Assembly: GCF_002723615.1 (NCBI RefSeq)
Contig: NZ_KZ304957.1
Span: 1-64,000, forward strand
Direction: 5' to 3'
DNA: 64,000 nt
Source: Limimaricola cinnabarinus
GTDB lineage: Bacteria; Pseudomonadota; Alphaproteobacteria; Rhodobacterales; Rhodobacteraceae
In this document: piece after piece, positions 1-7,109 of the stretch
How the letters are laid out: every line of letters begins with the position of its first letter
Position numbering within the stretch: the stretch's first letter is position 1
The notes under the pieces: model-generated
What the model saw: the letters and a program-made list of their open reading frames with translations, nothing else
Told to the model about the DNA's origin: nothing
Databases searched by the model: none
Made by a program: the position numbers and the translations under genes

Positions 1-15
1 TCGCCATTGCGCTCG

Positions 16-32
16 TCAGGTTCATAACCTGA
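16..32 (+). other. tRNA anticodon-arm-like remnant (CAT anticodon)
   Basis: A perfect 5-bp stem (TCAGG/CCTGA) encloses the 7-base loop TTCATAA, which reads as a CAT anticodon, preceded by GCTCG as in initiator tRNA-Met. The flanking D arm and T arm do not match a tRNA, so this is not a functional tRNA gene. It could be a fragment left by recombination at a tRNA gene, or chance. Confidence 0.3.
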
Positions 33-36
33 AGGG

Positions 37-82
37 TCGAGACCGGCTCGGAAACGCTCCAGTGGAGCGTTTCAGGTCTCGA
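37..82. repeat. Long imperfect palindrome (stem-loop)
   Basis: TCGAGACC (37-44) pairs with GGTCTCGA (75-82), and inside it GAAACGCTCC (51-60) pairs perfectly with GGAGCGTTTC (64-73) around the loop AGT. The 10-bp inner stem with a 3-base loop is far beyond chance and looks like an intergenic repetitive palindrome. It lies downstream of the minus-strand oxidase operon and could also act as a transcription terminator, though no T-run follows. Confidence 0.7.
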
Positions 83-123
83 CGGGCAAAGCCCCGGCGC
101 AGGGGCGACGCCTGCTTCCCTGC

Positions 124-441
124 TTACAGGCAATGCGACGTTGTCAGTGTCGGAATGAGCGTCCAAGCCGTGGCGACCAGCGCAACGATAGCGAGCGCCA
201 TGCTGATGCGATGAATGGCGGCATCGGGATGGGGCCAGCGCGAGGATCTCAGCAAGACGAGAAGCAGGGCTTGCAGCGCCAAGGCAGCAAGGCTCGCACC
301 GATCAGCAGGAGCCGGCCCGGAAGCTCCGGGGCGAGCGTGGCCCAGCGGCTCGAGCACAGCAGGCCGTGCAGGCCGTAGACCGCGCTGAAACTGGCGAGC
401 CAGAGCGTCAGCGGCAGAGACAGGCGCAGGATGGCGTTCAT
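124..441 (-). CDS. Small three-helix membrane protein of the oxidase operon
   Basis: I do not recognise the family. The 105-residue product has three hydrophobic segments (about residues 4-26, 43-66 and 79-99) with short polar linkers and ends just after the third. Its ATG overlaps the stop codon of the oxidase subunit I-III gene (ATGA, 438-441), so it is the last, translationally coupled gene of the oxidase operon. From size, topology and position I infer a small accessory subunit or assembly factor of that oxidase. An in-frame upstream extension to 609 exists but lies wholly inside the oxidase gene and is rejected. Confidence 0.7.
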   Translation of the reverse strand: MNAILRLSLPLTLWLASFSAVYGLHGLLCSSRWATLAPELPGRLLLIGASLAALALQALLLVLLRSSRWPHPDAAIHRISMALAIVALVATAWTLIPTLTTSHCL

Positions 442-2894
442 GTCAGCACCCCCGGCAGGCCGATCGCCGCGGCGCTCAGCAGGGCGACCAGCAGGGTGTA
501 GTCGCTCCATAGGCGGGCGACGCGCATTGCGCCGAGCGTGGTCTGCGCCGAATGGCCCGACAGGCGGCGCGCCGCCACGACCGACCACATCAGCAGGCTG
601 ACGAGGCAATGCAGCAGCCCGTATCCGACGAAGACCCAGACCGTCGCGTCATAGGCGTGGCGCGTGGGATCGGGGCTTTGCGACAGAACGGGCAGCGAGG
701 TTCCGGCGATGAGAACGAGGCCGGCGAGGGCGGCGCCTGCGCCCATGAGCGCGCCGAGGCGGGAGCCGAAGAAGACGAGACCCGCGCCCATCAGGACGAG
801 GATCAGCGGCAGGGCCCCCGGTTCGAGATAGGAGGGCGGCGGCCAGTTCGGGGCGATGGTGAACAGGAAGGCATAGCCGAAGAGCAACGAGCCGAAGAAG
901 GTGCCATTGGCCAGAAGCAGGAAGACCGAGCCCCACCAGCCGGGCGGATCGGGAACCTCGGTGGCAGGGACGAGCGACAGGCCCCGGCCCACCGGCAGCG
1001 CCCCTTCGGTCGTGCTGCGGCCGAGCCCCCAGACCCAGACCAGCGCGCAGGCGATCACGCCGATCGCCGAGATCGGCACGAGCCAATAGGCCTTGATCAG
1101 CATGCCCAGGAAGAACAGCCCCGTGACCGCAGACATCAGCATCGGCAGCGCGGAATTGCCGGGAAAGACCACCATGTAGCGCGGCGTGCCGCTGGCGATG
1201 TCGAGCGAGAGCGTCTCGCGCCGGCCGCGGGTCGGGTCGCCGAGATAGCCCTCGCCGCGCGCCAGCCGCACCGGCAGATCGGGGTCTTCATGGAGCGGAT
1301 CGCGCGAGGTGACATGCGCGAGGCTGGCGAAGTTGTAGGGCGCCGCCGGGGTCGGCATCGCCCAGTCGAGCGTGCCCGCGCCCCAAGGGTCGCGCGAGCC
1401 GCGCACCGCCACCACCGCGTTGACCACCACGTCGATCAGCACCAGCGCGAAGCCGATCGCCATGACGAAGCTGCTGATCGAGGCGATGATGTTGATCGCC
1501 TCCCAGCCTTGTCCCGGCGCGAAGCTGTCGATCCGCCGCCGCATGCCCAAAAGCCCGGCCCAGTGCAGAGCCAGGAAGGTGCCGTGAAACCCCGGCACCA
1601 CCAGCCAGAAGGCGGCGTGGCCGAGCTTGAAATAGGTCCGACGCCCGGTGAAATGCGGCATCCAGTAATAGAGCGCCGCGATCATCGGGAAGACGAAGCC
1701 GCCGATCAGCACGTAGTGCAGATGGGCGACGATGAAGTAGGTGTCATGCGCCTGCCAGTCGAAGGGCACGATCGCCACCATCACGCCCGTCAGCCCGCCG
1801 ATCACGAAGGTGGCGAAGAAGGCGAGAAGCCAGAGCATCGGCAGGTGCATCACGGGCCGGCCCTTCCACAGCGTGCCGATCCAGGCAAAGATCTGCACCG
1901 CCGTCGGCACCGCCACCAGCGTCGAGGCGGCCGAGAAGAAGGCCAGCCCCATATGCGGGATGCCGGTGGTGAACATGTGGTGCACCCAGAGTCCGAAGCT
2001 CAGCACCCCGAGGCTCACCGCCGACGCGACGATCCAGCCATAGCCCATGAGCGTGGTGCGCGCCATCACCGGCAGTATGGTCGAGATCGCGCCCGCCGCG
2101 GGCAGGAAGATGATGTAGACCTCCGGGTGTCCGAAGAGCCAGAACAGGTGCTGCCACAAGAGCGCGTCGCCGCCCTGCGCCACCTGGAAGAAGGGCAGGC
2201 CGAAGGCGCGCTCCAGCTCCAGGAGGATCGAGCCGAGGATGAGCGGCGGAAAGCCCGTCAGGATCATCACCGCCGTGACCAGCGCGTACCACGCGAAGAT
2301 CGGCATCTGCGAGAGCTTCATCCCCGGCGCGCGGTAGCGCAACACCGTCACGGTGATCTCGACCGCCGCCGAGATCGCCGAGATCTCGACGAAGGTGATG
2401 CCGATCAGCCAGAAATCCGAGTTGATCCCCGGCGCGCCGATGGTCGAGGACAAGGGCGGATACATGAACCAGCCGCTGTCGGGCGCGATCCCGGCCAGCA
2501 GCGCGAAGATCATCATCGCGCCGCCGAAGACGTAGCACCAGAAGCCGTAGGCGGTGAGCCGCGGGAAGGCGAGGTCGCGCGTGCCGAGCATCTTCGGCAG
2601 CAGATACACCGCGAGCCCCTCGAAGAAGGGGATCGCGAACAGGAACATCATGATGGTCCCGTGCATGGTGAAGATCTGGTTGTAATGGTCGGGGCCGAGA
2701 AAGGCCGAGCGGGGGCTGGCGAGCTGCGCTCGGATCAGCATGGCGAGAATGCCGCCGATGACGAAGAAGACCGTCGCCACGAAGAGGAACATCCGCCCCA
2801 GATCGGTGTGGTTCACGGTGGTGAACCAGCCCTTGAGGCCGGGCTCGGAGGCCCAGATGCGCGACAGGGCGCGGTGGCGCCTGAGCGCGTTCAT
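438..2894 (-). CDS. ctaD: Haem-copper oxidase subunit I fused to subunit III
   Basis: Catalytic core of a terminal oxidase reducing O2 to water at a haem-CuB site in the inner membrane. All key residues of subunit I are visible: haem a ligand His78 (MHGT), CuB ligand His256 and cross-linked Tyr260 in GHPEVY, CuB ligands His305/His306, and His391/His393 in AHLHYV. Asp106 (LGTRDLAF) and Glu258 fit the proton-input pathway of A-type oxidases. After about residue 590 a second group of hydrophobic helices follows, including PPGWWGSVFLLL, corresponding to subunit III; at 818 residues the protein is much longer than a stand-alone subunit I. Fused I-III proteins are known from caa3-type and related oxidases. 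It lies directly downstream of the subunit II gene with a 4-bp overlap. Whether the donor is quinol or cytochrome c depends on subunit II, which lacks CuA ligands. Confidence 0.95.
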   Translation of the reverse strand: MNALRRHRALSRIWASEPGLKGWFTTVNHTDLGRMFLFVATVFFVIGGILAMLIRAQLASPRSAFLGPDHYNQIFTMHGTIMMFLFAIPFFEGLAVYLLPKMLGTRDLAFPRLTAYGFWCYVFGGAMMIFALLAGIAPDSGWFMYPPLSSTIGAPGINSDFWLIGITFVEISAISAAVEITVTVLRYRAPGMKLSQMPIFAWYALVTAVMILTGFPPLILGSILLELERAFGLPFFQVAQGGDALLWQHLFWLFGHPEVYIIFLPAAGAISTILPVMARTTLMGYGWIVASAVSLGVLSFGLWVHHMFTTGIPHMGLAFFSAASTLVAVPTAVQIFAWIGTLWKGRPVMHLPMLWLLAFFATFVIGGLTGVMVAIVPFDWQAHDTYFIVAHLHYVLIGGFVFPMIAALYYWMPHFTGRRTYFKLGHAAFWLVVPGFHGTFLALHWAGLLGMRRRIDSFAPGQGWEAINIIASISSFVMAIGFALVLIDVVVNAVVAVRGSRDPWGAGTLDWAMPTPAAPYNFASLAHVTSRDPLHEDPDLPVRLARGEGYLGDPTRGRRETLSLDIASGTPRYMVVFPGNSALPMLMSAVTGLFFLGMLIKAYWLVPISAIGVIACALVWVWGLGRSTTEGALPVGRGLSLVPATEVPDPPGWWGSVFLLLANGTFFGSLLFGYAFLFTIAPNWPPPSYLEPGALPLILVLMGAGLVFFGSRLGALMGAGAALAGLVLIAGTSLPVLSQSPDPTRHAYDATVWVFVGYGLLHCLVSLLMWSVVAARRLSGHSAQTTLGAMRVARLWSDYTLLVALLSAAAIGLPGVLT

Positions 2895-3625
2895 GGTGTC
2901 TCTCCTTGCAGGAAGCTCTGCCAGCCCGCCTCGTCATGCGCGATCACGGTAAAGCGGTGGTCGCGGTAGCCCGCGCCGTTGAACTCCGAGCCCAGTCCCT
3001 CGTAGCGGCCCGGCGCATCGGCCTCGAGCCTGAGCACGTTCACATGCCCCGGCATGGCGTCGAGCTTGCCCGCCAGCCGCGGCACCCAGAAGCCATGCAC
3101 CACGTCGACGCTGGTGATGGCGACATCGACGGGGCGGCCCGCCGGGATGTGCAGCACGTTTTCCGTCTCCCGCCCCGGCGCGTCCTCGTAGCCGAAGCGC
3201 CAGTCCCATTGCCGCGCCTCGGCCGCGACGCGCACCAGATCGGGCGTCGCGCGCGGCAACAGCCGCTCGCCCACGACGAGGCCATAGGCGAGGAGCGCGG
3301 CCAGCACCGTCATGGGAAAGACGAGCCCGAGCCAGACCACGAAGCGCCGCTCCTGCGTCTCTCCCGGCGGCCGCCGCCAGGCGAGCGCGATCAGCGCCGC
3401 GACGAAAAGGAAGATCGCCGTGGCACCCGCCAGCAGCACCCACCACAGCTGCGCGATGACCGCCGCCGCCGGCCCCGCCGGATGCACCGTCGAGAGGCTT
3501 TCCTCGCAACCCGCGAGCAGCAGGAGTGTTGAGCCCGGAAGACCCCAGCGCAGGAGAGAGCGGGCATGGCCGAGGAAATGGTTCAGACCGAGCGGGAAGA
3601 GCTCGAAGACCCGATCGTGGAGCAT
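2891..3625 (-). CDS. ctaC: Haem-copper oxidase subunit II lacking CuA ligands
   Basis: Subunit II partner of the fused subunit I-III. Seen: a lipoprotein-like signal with LLLLAGC (Cys40), a second hydrophobic helix, then a periplasmic cupredoxin domain with the aromatic patch QWDWRFGYED and the conserved VVHGFWVPRLAGKLDAMPG. The CuA-binding loop of cytochrome c oxidases (CxxxCxxxHxxM) reads GLGSEFNGAGYRDHRF here: both cysteines are replaced by Gly and Asn, His by Tyr and Met by His. The same loss characterises quinol-oxidising bo3 subunit II. I infer a quinol oxidase. The start is uncertain: the ATG at 3625 overlaps the divergent DUF2231-like gene by 60 bp, and the next usable codon would be a CTG just before RWGLPG. 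The stop overlaps the start of the subunit I-III gene. Confidence 0.85.
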   Translation of the reverse strand: MLHDRVFELFPLGLNHFLGHARSLLRWGLPGSTLLLLAGCEESLSTVHPAGPAAAVIAQLWWVLLAGATAIFLFVAALIALAWRRPPGETQERRFVVWLGLVFPMTVLAALLAYGLVVGERLLPRATPDLVRVAAEARQWDWRFGYEDAPGRETENVLHIPAGRPVDVAITSVDVVHGFWVPRLAGKLDAMPGHVNVLRLEADAPGRYEGLGSEFNGAGYRDHRFTVIAHDEAGWQSFLQGETP

Positions 3626-4081
3626 GAAGGGTATGAGGACACCGAATCCATCGTCGGCATCTGGGGCCACCCGCTGCACGCGATGAGCGTGGCCTTCCCC
3701 GTGGCGCTGACCTTCTGCACCTTCGGGGCCGACGCGCTCTACTGGTGGTCGGGCGAGCTGTTCTGGGCGCGCGCCGCGATCTGGGCGGCGGGCACGGCCT
3801 TTTTGTTCGGCCTCGCCGCAGGTGCCACCGGCACGGCGGAGCTTTTGATGGTGCCGGGCATCCGCATCCGCGCCCCGGCCTGGTCGCATTTCGTCATCGC
3901 CGTGCTCCTGCTGTCGATCCTCGGCGCGAATTGGGGCTACCGATTGCAGGGCTTCGAGGCGGCGGTGCTGCCCTACGGCATCCTGATCTCGGGATTCGCC
4001 GTTCTGGTGGTGATGGTCACGGGATGGCATGGCGGCAAGCTCGTCTTCGATTATCGTCTGGGCACGTCGAAAGGCAGCTGA
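3566..4081 (+). CDS. DUF2231-like four-helix membrane protein
   Basis: The 171-residue protein has a polar N-terminus followed by the motif GIWGHPLHAMSVAFPVAL and four hydrophobic segments, the pattern of DUF2231 membrane proteins, whose function is unknown; the conserved His residues in the first helix suggest haem or metal binding. The start is supported by AGGAGAG about 6 bases upstream. It is the only plus-strand gene within the minus-strand oxidase block. Its 5' end overlaps the likely subunit II start and its 3' end overlaps the HemJ-like gene by 31 bp. A link to the oxidase is inferred from position only. Confidence 0.75.
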   Translation: MAEEMVQTEREELEDPIVEHEGYEDTESIVGIWGHPLHAMSVAFPVALTFCTFGADALYWWSGELFWARAAIWAAGTAFLFGLAAGATGTAELLMVPGIRIRAPAWSHFVIAVLLLSILGANWGYRLQGFEAAVLPYGILISGFAVLVVMVTGWHGGKLVFDYRLGTSKGS

Positions 4082-4560
4082 CGGCCCATCGGCTCGGTCA
4101 GCCAGCCCGGCACCGGGATCTCGCCAAGCTCCGGCTTGGCGAGGACCAGAGCCAGGATGCCCAGCACCGGCAGCAGCAACAGCAGAAGCGGCAGCACCGG
4201 CTGCGGCGCGCGGTGCGCGCCCGCCCGCTCGGCCACCGCGACCAGCACGTAGCCGACCCAGACATGAAAGCTCACCAGGAGCGCCACGAAGACCAGCTTG
4301 GCGAACATCCATGTCACGAAGGCCTCGCGCAAAAAGATCAGCGCCGTGCCCGAAGCGATGGCGAGAACCGCCGCCGGGGTGACGCAGAAGGTATAGGCGT
4401 AATGCGTGGCCCGGCGGATGCGTTCGTAATCGCCCTGGCCGATCGCCGGCTCGTGCCGCGCCAGCATCAAGGGCAGCGCGAAGAGCCCGCCGCACCACAG
4501 CACCAGCATGCCCACATGCAGCGCCTTGAGATGCGGGATGAGGCCGTAGACCCAGCTCAC
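4051..4560 (-). CDS. HemJ/CopD-like four-helix membrane protein
   Basis: A 169-residue membrane protein starting at a GTG whose GTGA overlaps the stop of ctaG. The N-terminus (HLKALHVGMLVLWCGGLF) carries the conserved His of the HemJ/CopD fold, and FHVWVGYVLV near residue 110 carries a second histidine; four hydrophobic helices are evident. HemJ oxidises protoporphyrinogen IX in haem synthesis, and CopD-type proteins handle copper. Either would suit supply of cofactors to the adjacent oxidase, but the sequence alone does not decide. Moderate confidence in the family, low in the exact function. Confidence 0.65.
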   Translation of the reverse strand: MSWVYGLIPHLKALHVGMLVLWCGGLFALPLMLARHEPAIGQGDYERIRRATHYAYTFCVTPAAVLAIASGTALIFLREAFVTWMFAKLVFVALLVSFHVWVGYVLVAVAERAGAHRAPQPVLPLLLLLLPVLGILALVLAKPELGEIPVPGWLTEPMGRQLPFDVPRR

Positions 4561-5270
4561 GCGACACCCCGCCCGGCGCCCGCCTGCCAGCCGCGTCGGG
4601 CCGAAAGCGCGATCATCGCCGCATAGGGCAGCATCGCCGGCACCCACATGATCAGCCCGCCGAGCTGCTGATCGGCCAGCGGCGTGAGACCCCATGCCAG
4701 CGGCGCAAGGGCATGGGCGGCATAGAGCGGCACTGGCGCGAAGGTCAAAAGCGCGCCGAGCGCGCCCATCTGCATCAGCCCGGCCAGCGACCACAGCACC
4801 GCCTCGATGCCGCCGCGCGCGGCGAGCACCGCCCGCCAGAACCAGAGGGCCGAGCCCAGCAGCGTCGCCTGCATGACCCAGTAGACGGCCATGTCGCGCA
4901 GCGCGAGATCGTAGGCCGCAGGCAGGTGCCACGCCCAGAGCAGCGCCGTGGAGACGAGAAAGGGCAGGGCCGCACCGGACGCGCGGCGCGCGGGCAGGGC
5001 GGCCGCCAGCAGCGGCGCCGCCACCGCGACCAGCAGCACGTGATGCACGACACGGGCCGAGAACAGCCCCACCGACATCGCGCAGAGCGGCGAGACGAAG
5101 GCGAGGACCAGCACGCCGACGCCGGCAGGCCCCGTCCGGCTGCGCCACAGGAGCACCAGCATGAGAAGCAGGCCCGCCAGCAGAAAAGGATCGAGATTCC
5201 AGCTGTACAGCGCCAGATCGGGCGGGGGTGGCGCGCCGCAATAGCTGCCCGGGATGATCTCGATCGGCAT
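4557..5270 (-). CDS. ctaG: CtaG-type cytochrome oxidase assembly protein
   Basis: A multispanning membrane protein of 237 residues of the caa3-type CtaG family, which is needed for copper insertion or assembly of haem-copper oxidases. Seen: about seven hydrophobic helices, the histidine pair in ARVVHHVLLV, AWHLP in a later helix, and LADQQLGGLIMWVPAM near the C-terminus, a signature region of this family. Among three close ATG codons I chose 5270 because AAGGAG lies 7 bases upstream; ATG 5276 is too close to that site. It is followed by the HemJ-like gene with a 4-bp overlap and then by the oxidase subunits on the same strand. Confidence 0.85.
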   Translation of the reverse strand: MPIEIIPGSYCGAPPPPDLALYSWNLDPFLLAGLLLMLVLLWRSRTGPAGVGVLVLAFVSPLCAMSVGLFSARVVHHVLLVAVAAPLLAAALPARRASGAALPFLVSTALLWAWHLPAAYDLALRDMAVYWVMQATLLGSALWFWRAVLAARGGIEAVLWSLAGLMQMGALGALLTFAPVPLYAAHALAPLAWGLTPLADQQLGGLIMWVPAMLPYAAMIALSARRGWQAGAGRGVA

Positions 5271-5410
5271 CGACATGCTCCTTGCCGCGGTGGCGGTGGC
5301 GGTGGCGCGCAAAGCCCGCAGGGGCCGTTGCGCCGCTACCGGTACCCAAAGCCAGTTAGGCCGGTAAGGTCATGGTTCAACGGCGCAATCCGCGTGCCGA
5401 TCCACACCAT

Positions 5411-5443
5411 GCCCCGCGGCCCGGATCGGCCTCCATGCGGGGC
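5411..5443 (-). terminator. Possible intergenic hairpin between dehydrogenase and oxidase operons
   Basis: GCCCCGC (5411-5417) pairs with GCGGGGC (5437-5443) across a GC-rich loop, inside the 214-bp gap between the end of the dehydrogenase gene run and the start of ctaG. There is no T-run, so an intrinsic terminator is only a possibility. Confidence 0.25.
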
Positions 5444-5484
5444 CGGGCCGTCAGGTCCGGCCGGCCGCCTTCGCCGCGCGGGTT

Positions 5485-5862
5485 TCAGTAGATGATGCCC
5501 GCTTCGCTGCAAAGCTCTGCCGAGATCCCCGAAAGATCGGGGTTCGCATCGCCGGAGCTTTCGCCATCGCCATCGCCAGAGGCCAGCTGATCCGCCCCGA
5601 TCCCCGTTCCGACGGAGCCCACGGGGGAGCCCGAAGCCTGGCCGGCCCGTTCGCTTTCCACCCCTTGGGTCAGCAGGCCCGCGCCATTCGATGCGCCATC
5701 CCCAGCCTCGCGGGACACCTCCCTGCAATGCTCGATGATGGCCTCCATCGTGGCGCGGTCCCCGGTGTCGAACTCCTTGTTGCCGAGATAGAGGGCTTCG
5801 GCCCCTCCGGGCCCCGCCATGCCGATGCTCAGGGCGAGGGAGACGAGACATGCGCGCATCAT
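5485..5862 (-). CDS. Secreted protein of unknown function
   Basis: I do not recognise this 125-residue protein. It has a cleavable signal peptide (hydrophobic core about 5-18, likely cleavage after GGAEA), a short segment FDTGDRATMEAIIEHCREVS with one cysteine, then a long low-complexity Gly/Ser/Ala/Asp-rich stretch and a second cysteine close to the C-terminus (AELCSEAGIIY). The two cysteines could form a disulfide. It starts 11 bases after the triheme cytochrome gene ends, so it probably belongs to the dehydrogenase transcription unit; a small periplasmic accessory role is inferred. Confidence 0.65.
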   Translation of the reverse strand: MMRACLVSLALSIGMAGPGGAEALYLGNKEFDTGDRATMEAIIEHCREVSREAGDGASNGAGLLTQGVESERAGQASGSPVGSVGTGIGADQLASGDGDGESSGDANPDLSGISAELCSEAGIIY

Positions 5863-5873
5863 GGGGGTCACCT

Positions 5874-7109
5874 TCAATGTTCCTCTTCGGCCAGATATTC
5901 GCGCATCTCGGTCACCTGCGCGGCCGAGACGGGGCCTGCGCGCCGATCGCCGGTGCCGCGCAGATAGGTCAGCAGATCGGCGATCTGTTCGTCGCTGAGC
6001 TTCCACGAGAAGGGCGGCATGGCGAGCATGCTGGGAATGGTGTCCGTGGGCTGCGCCCGCGCCCCGCCGAGGATGATGCGGATGGCGGTCGAGGGGTCCT
6101 CGGCATGGACCTTGTTGGAACTGCTCAGCGGCGCGAAGAAATACGGCACGCCGGACTGGTCCGCCGCATGGCAGGCGGCGCAGTTGTCGAAATAGAGCCC
6201 GGCCCCGGTCTCCAGGCGGACGGGGTCGGGGGTGTCCTCCTCCTCGCGCAGCTCGTCCTCGAGGCTCTTGAGATAGGTCGCCACCGCGCGCAGATCCTCT
6301 TCGCGCAGGTGCTGGGTTGAGATCGAGACCACCTCGCCCATGCGCTGCATCGGGGCGGTGTGCTCGGCCCGGCCATATTTGAGAAACTCGACGATGTCGT
6401 CGGTGTCCCAATGCGCGATGCCACCGCCCGCTCCGGCGCGGATATTGGGCGCGAACCAGTTCTCCAGAAGCCCGCCGCGCAGGTACTCGTCGTCCTGGCT
6501 CGCCCCGAGCAGGTTCTTGCCCGAATGGCAGGCGCCGCAATGCAGCGGGCCATCGACGAGAAAGCGGCCCCGGTTCCACTCCTCCGAGCGGTCGGGGTCG
6601 GGGACGAACTCCTCATCCTCGAAGAACAGGAGCTTCCAGCCGCTCACCGACATGCGGATGTTGAGCGGGAAGGGCAGATCGTTCTCCGGCGTCTCGGCGT
6701 GGACCGGCTCCAGCGACTGGAGATAGGCGAAGATCGCGTCGGTCTCCTCGCGCGACATCAGCGTGTAATTGGGGTAGGGCATCGCCGGGTAGAGGTGCTG
6801 GCCCTCGTCGTCGATGCCTTCGTTCAGCGCGTCGTGGAACTCCTCGCGCGTCCAGCGCCCGAGCCCGGTCTCGTCGTCGGGCGTCAGGTTGGGCGAGTAG
6901 ATCGTGCCGAAGGGCGTGCCCAGCGCGCGGCCCCCCGTGAAGGGCAGGCCGTTATTCTCGATATCGGTGTGGCAGGCCTGGCAATCGCCCGCGATGGTCA
7001 GGTAGCGGCCGCGCTCGATCTGCGACGAGGACAGCTCTTGTGCCGTGGATGCGGTGGCCATGAGGGCGGCCAGGCCGCCGATGGCGGATATCAGGGCAGG
7101 GGCTTTCAT
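5874..7109 (-). CDS. Triheme cytochrome c subunit of a GMC dehydrogenase
   Basis: Electron-accepting subunit of a membrane-bound dehydrogenase. The 411-residue protein has a signal peptide (about 1-23, ASTAQ) and three haem c sites: CQACH (43-47), CGACH (191-195) and CAACH (310-314), with methionine-containing stretches such as LYPAMPYPNY and SMLAMPPFSW as likely sixth ligands. Three haems, this length and the pairing with a GMC flavoprotein match cytochrome subunits of gluconate, sorbitol, fructose or alcohol dehydrogenases of acetic acid bacteria and relatives. These pass electrons to ubiquinone or a downstream cytochrome. No hydrophobic C-terminal anchor is obvious. The start overlaps the stop of the flavoprotein gene (ATGA), supporting a complex. 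Confidence 0.9.
   Translation of the reverse strand: MKAPALISAIGGLAALMATASTAQELSSSQIERGRYLTIAGDCQACHTDIENNGLPFTGGRALGTPFGTIYSPNLTPDDETGLGRWTREEFHDALNEGIDDEGQHLYPAMPYPNYTLMSREETDAIFAYLQSLEPVHAETPENDLPFPLNIRMSVSGWKLLFFEDEEFVPDPDRSEEWNRGRFLVDGPLHCGACHSGKNLLGASQDDEYLRGGLLENWFAPNIRAGAGGGIAHWDTDDIVEFLKYGRAEHTAPMQRMGEVVSISTQHLREEDLRAVATYLKSLEDELREEEDTPDPVRLETGAGLYFDNCAACHAADQSGVPYFFAPLSSSNKVHAEDPSTAIRIILGGARAQPTDTIPSMLAMPPFSWKLSDEQIADLLTYLRGTGDRRAGPVSAAQVTEMREYLAEEEH

Noticed and set aside
1-40. A complete initiator tRNA-Met gene
   Set aside because: Only the anticodon arm matches; D arm, T arm and acceptor stem are absent or do not pair.
552-2969. An 805-codon plus-strand open frame opposite the oxidase subunit I-III gene
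   Set aside because: Composed of Arg/Glu/Gln/His runs without structure, whereas the minus strand encodes all oxidase signature residues.
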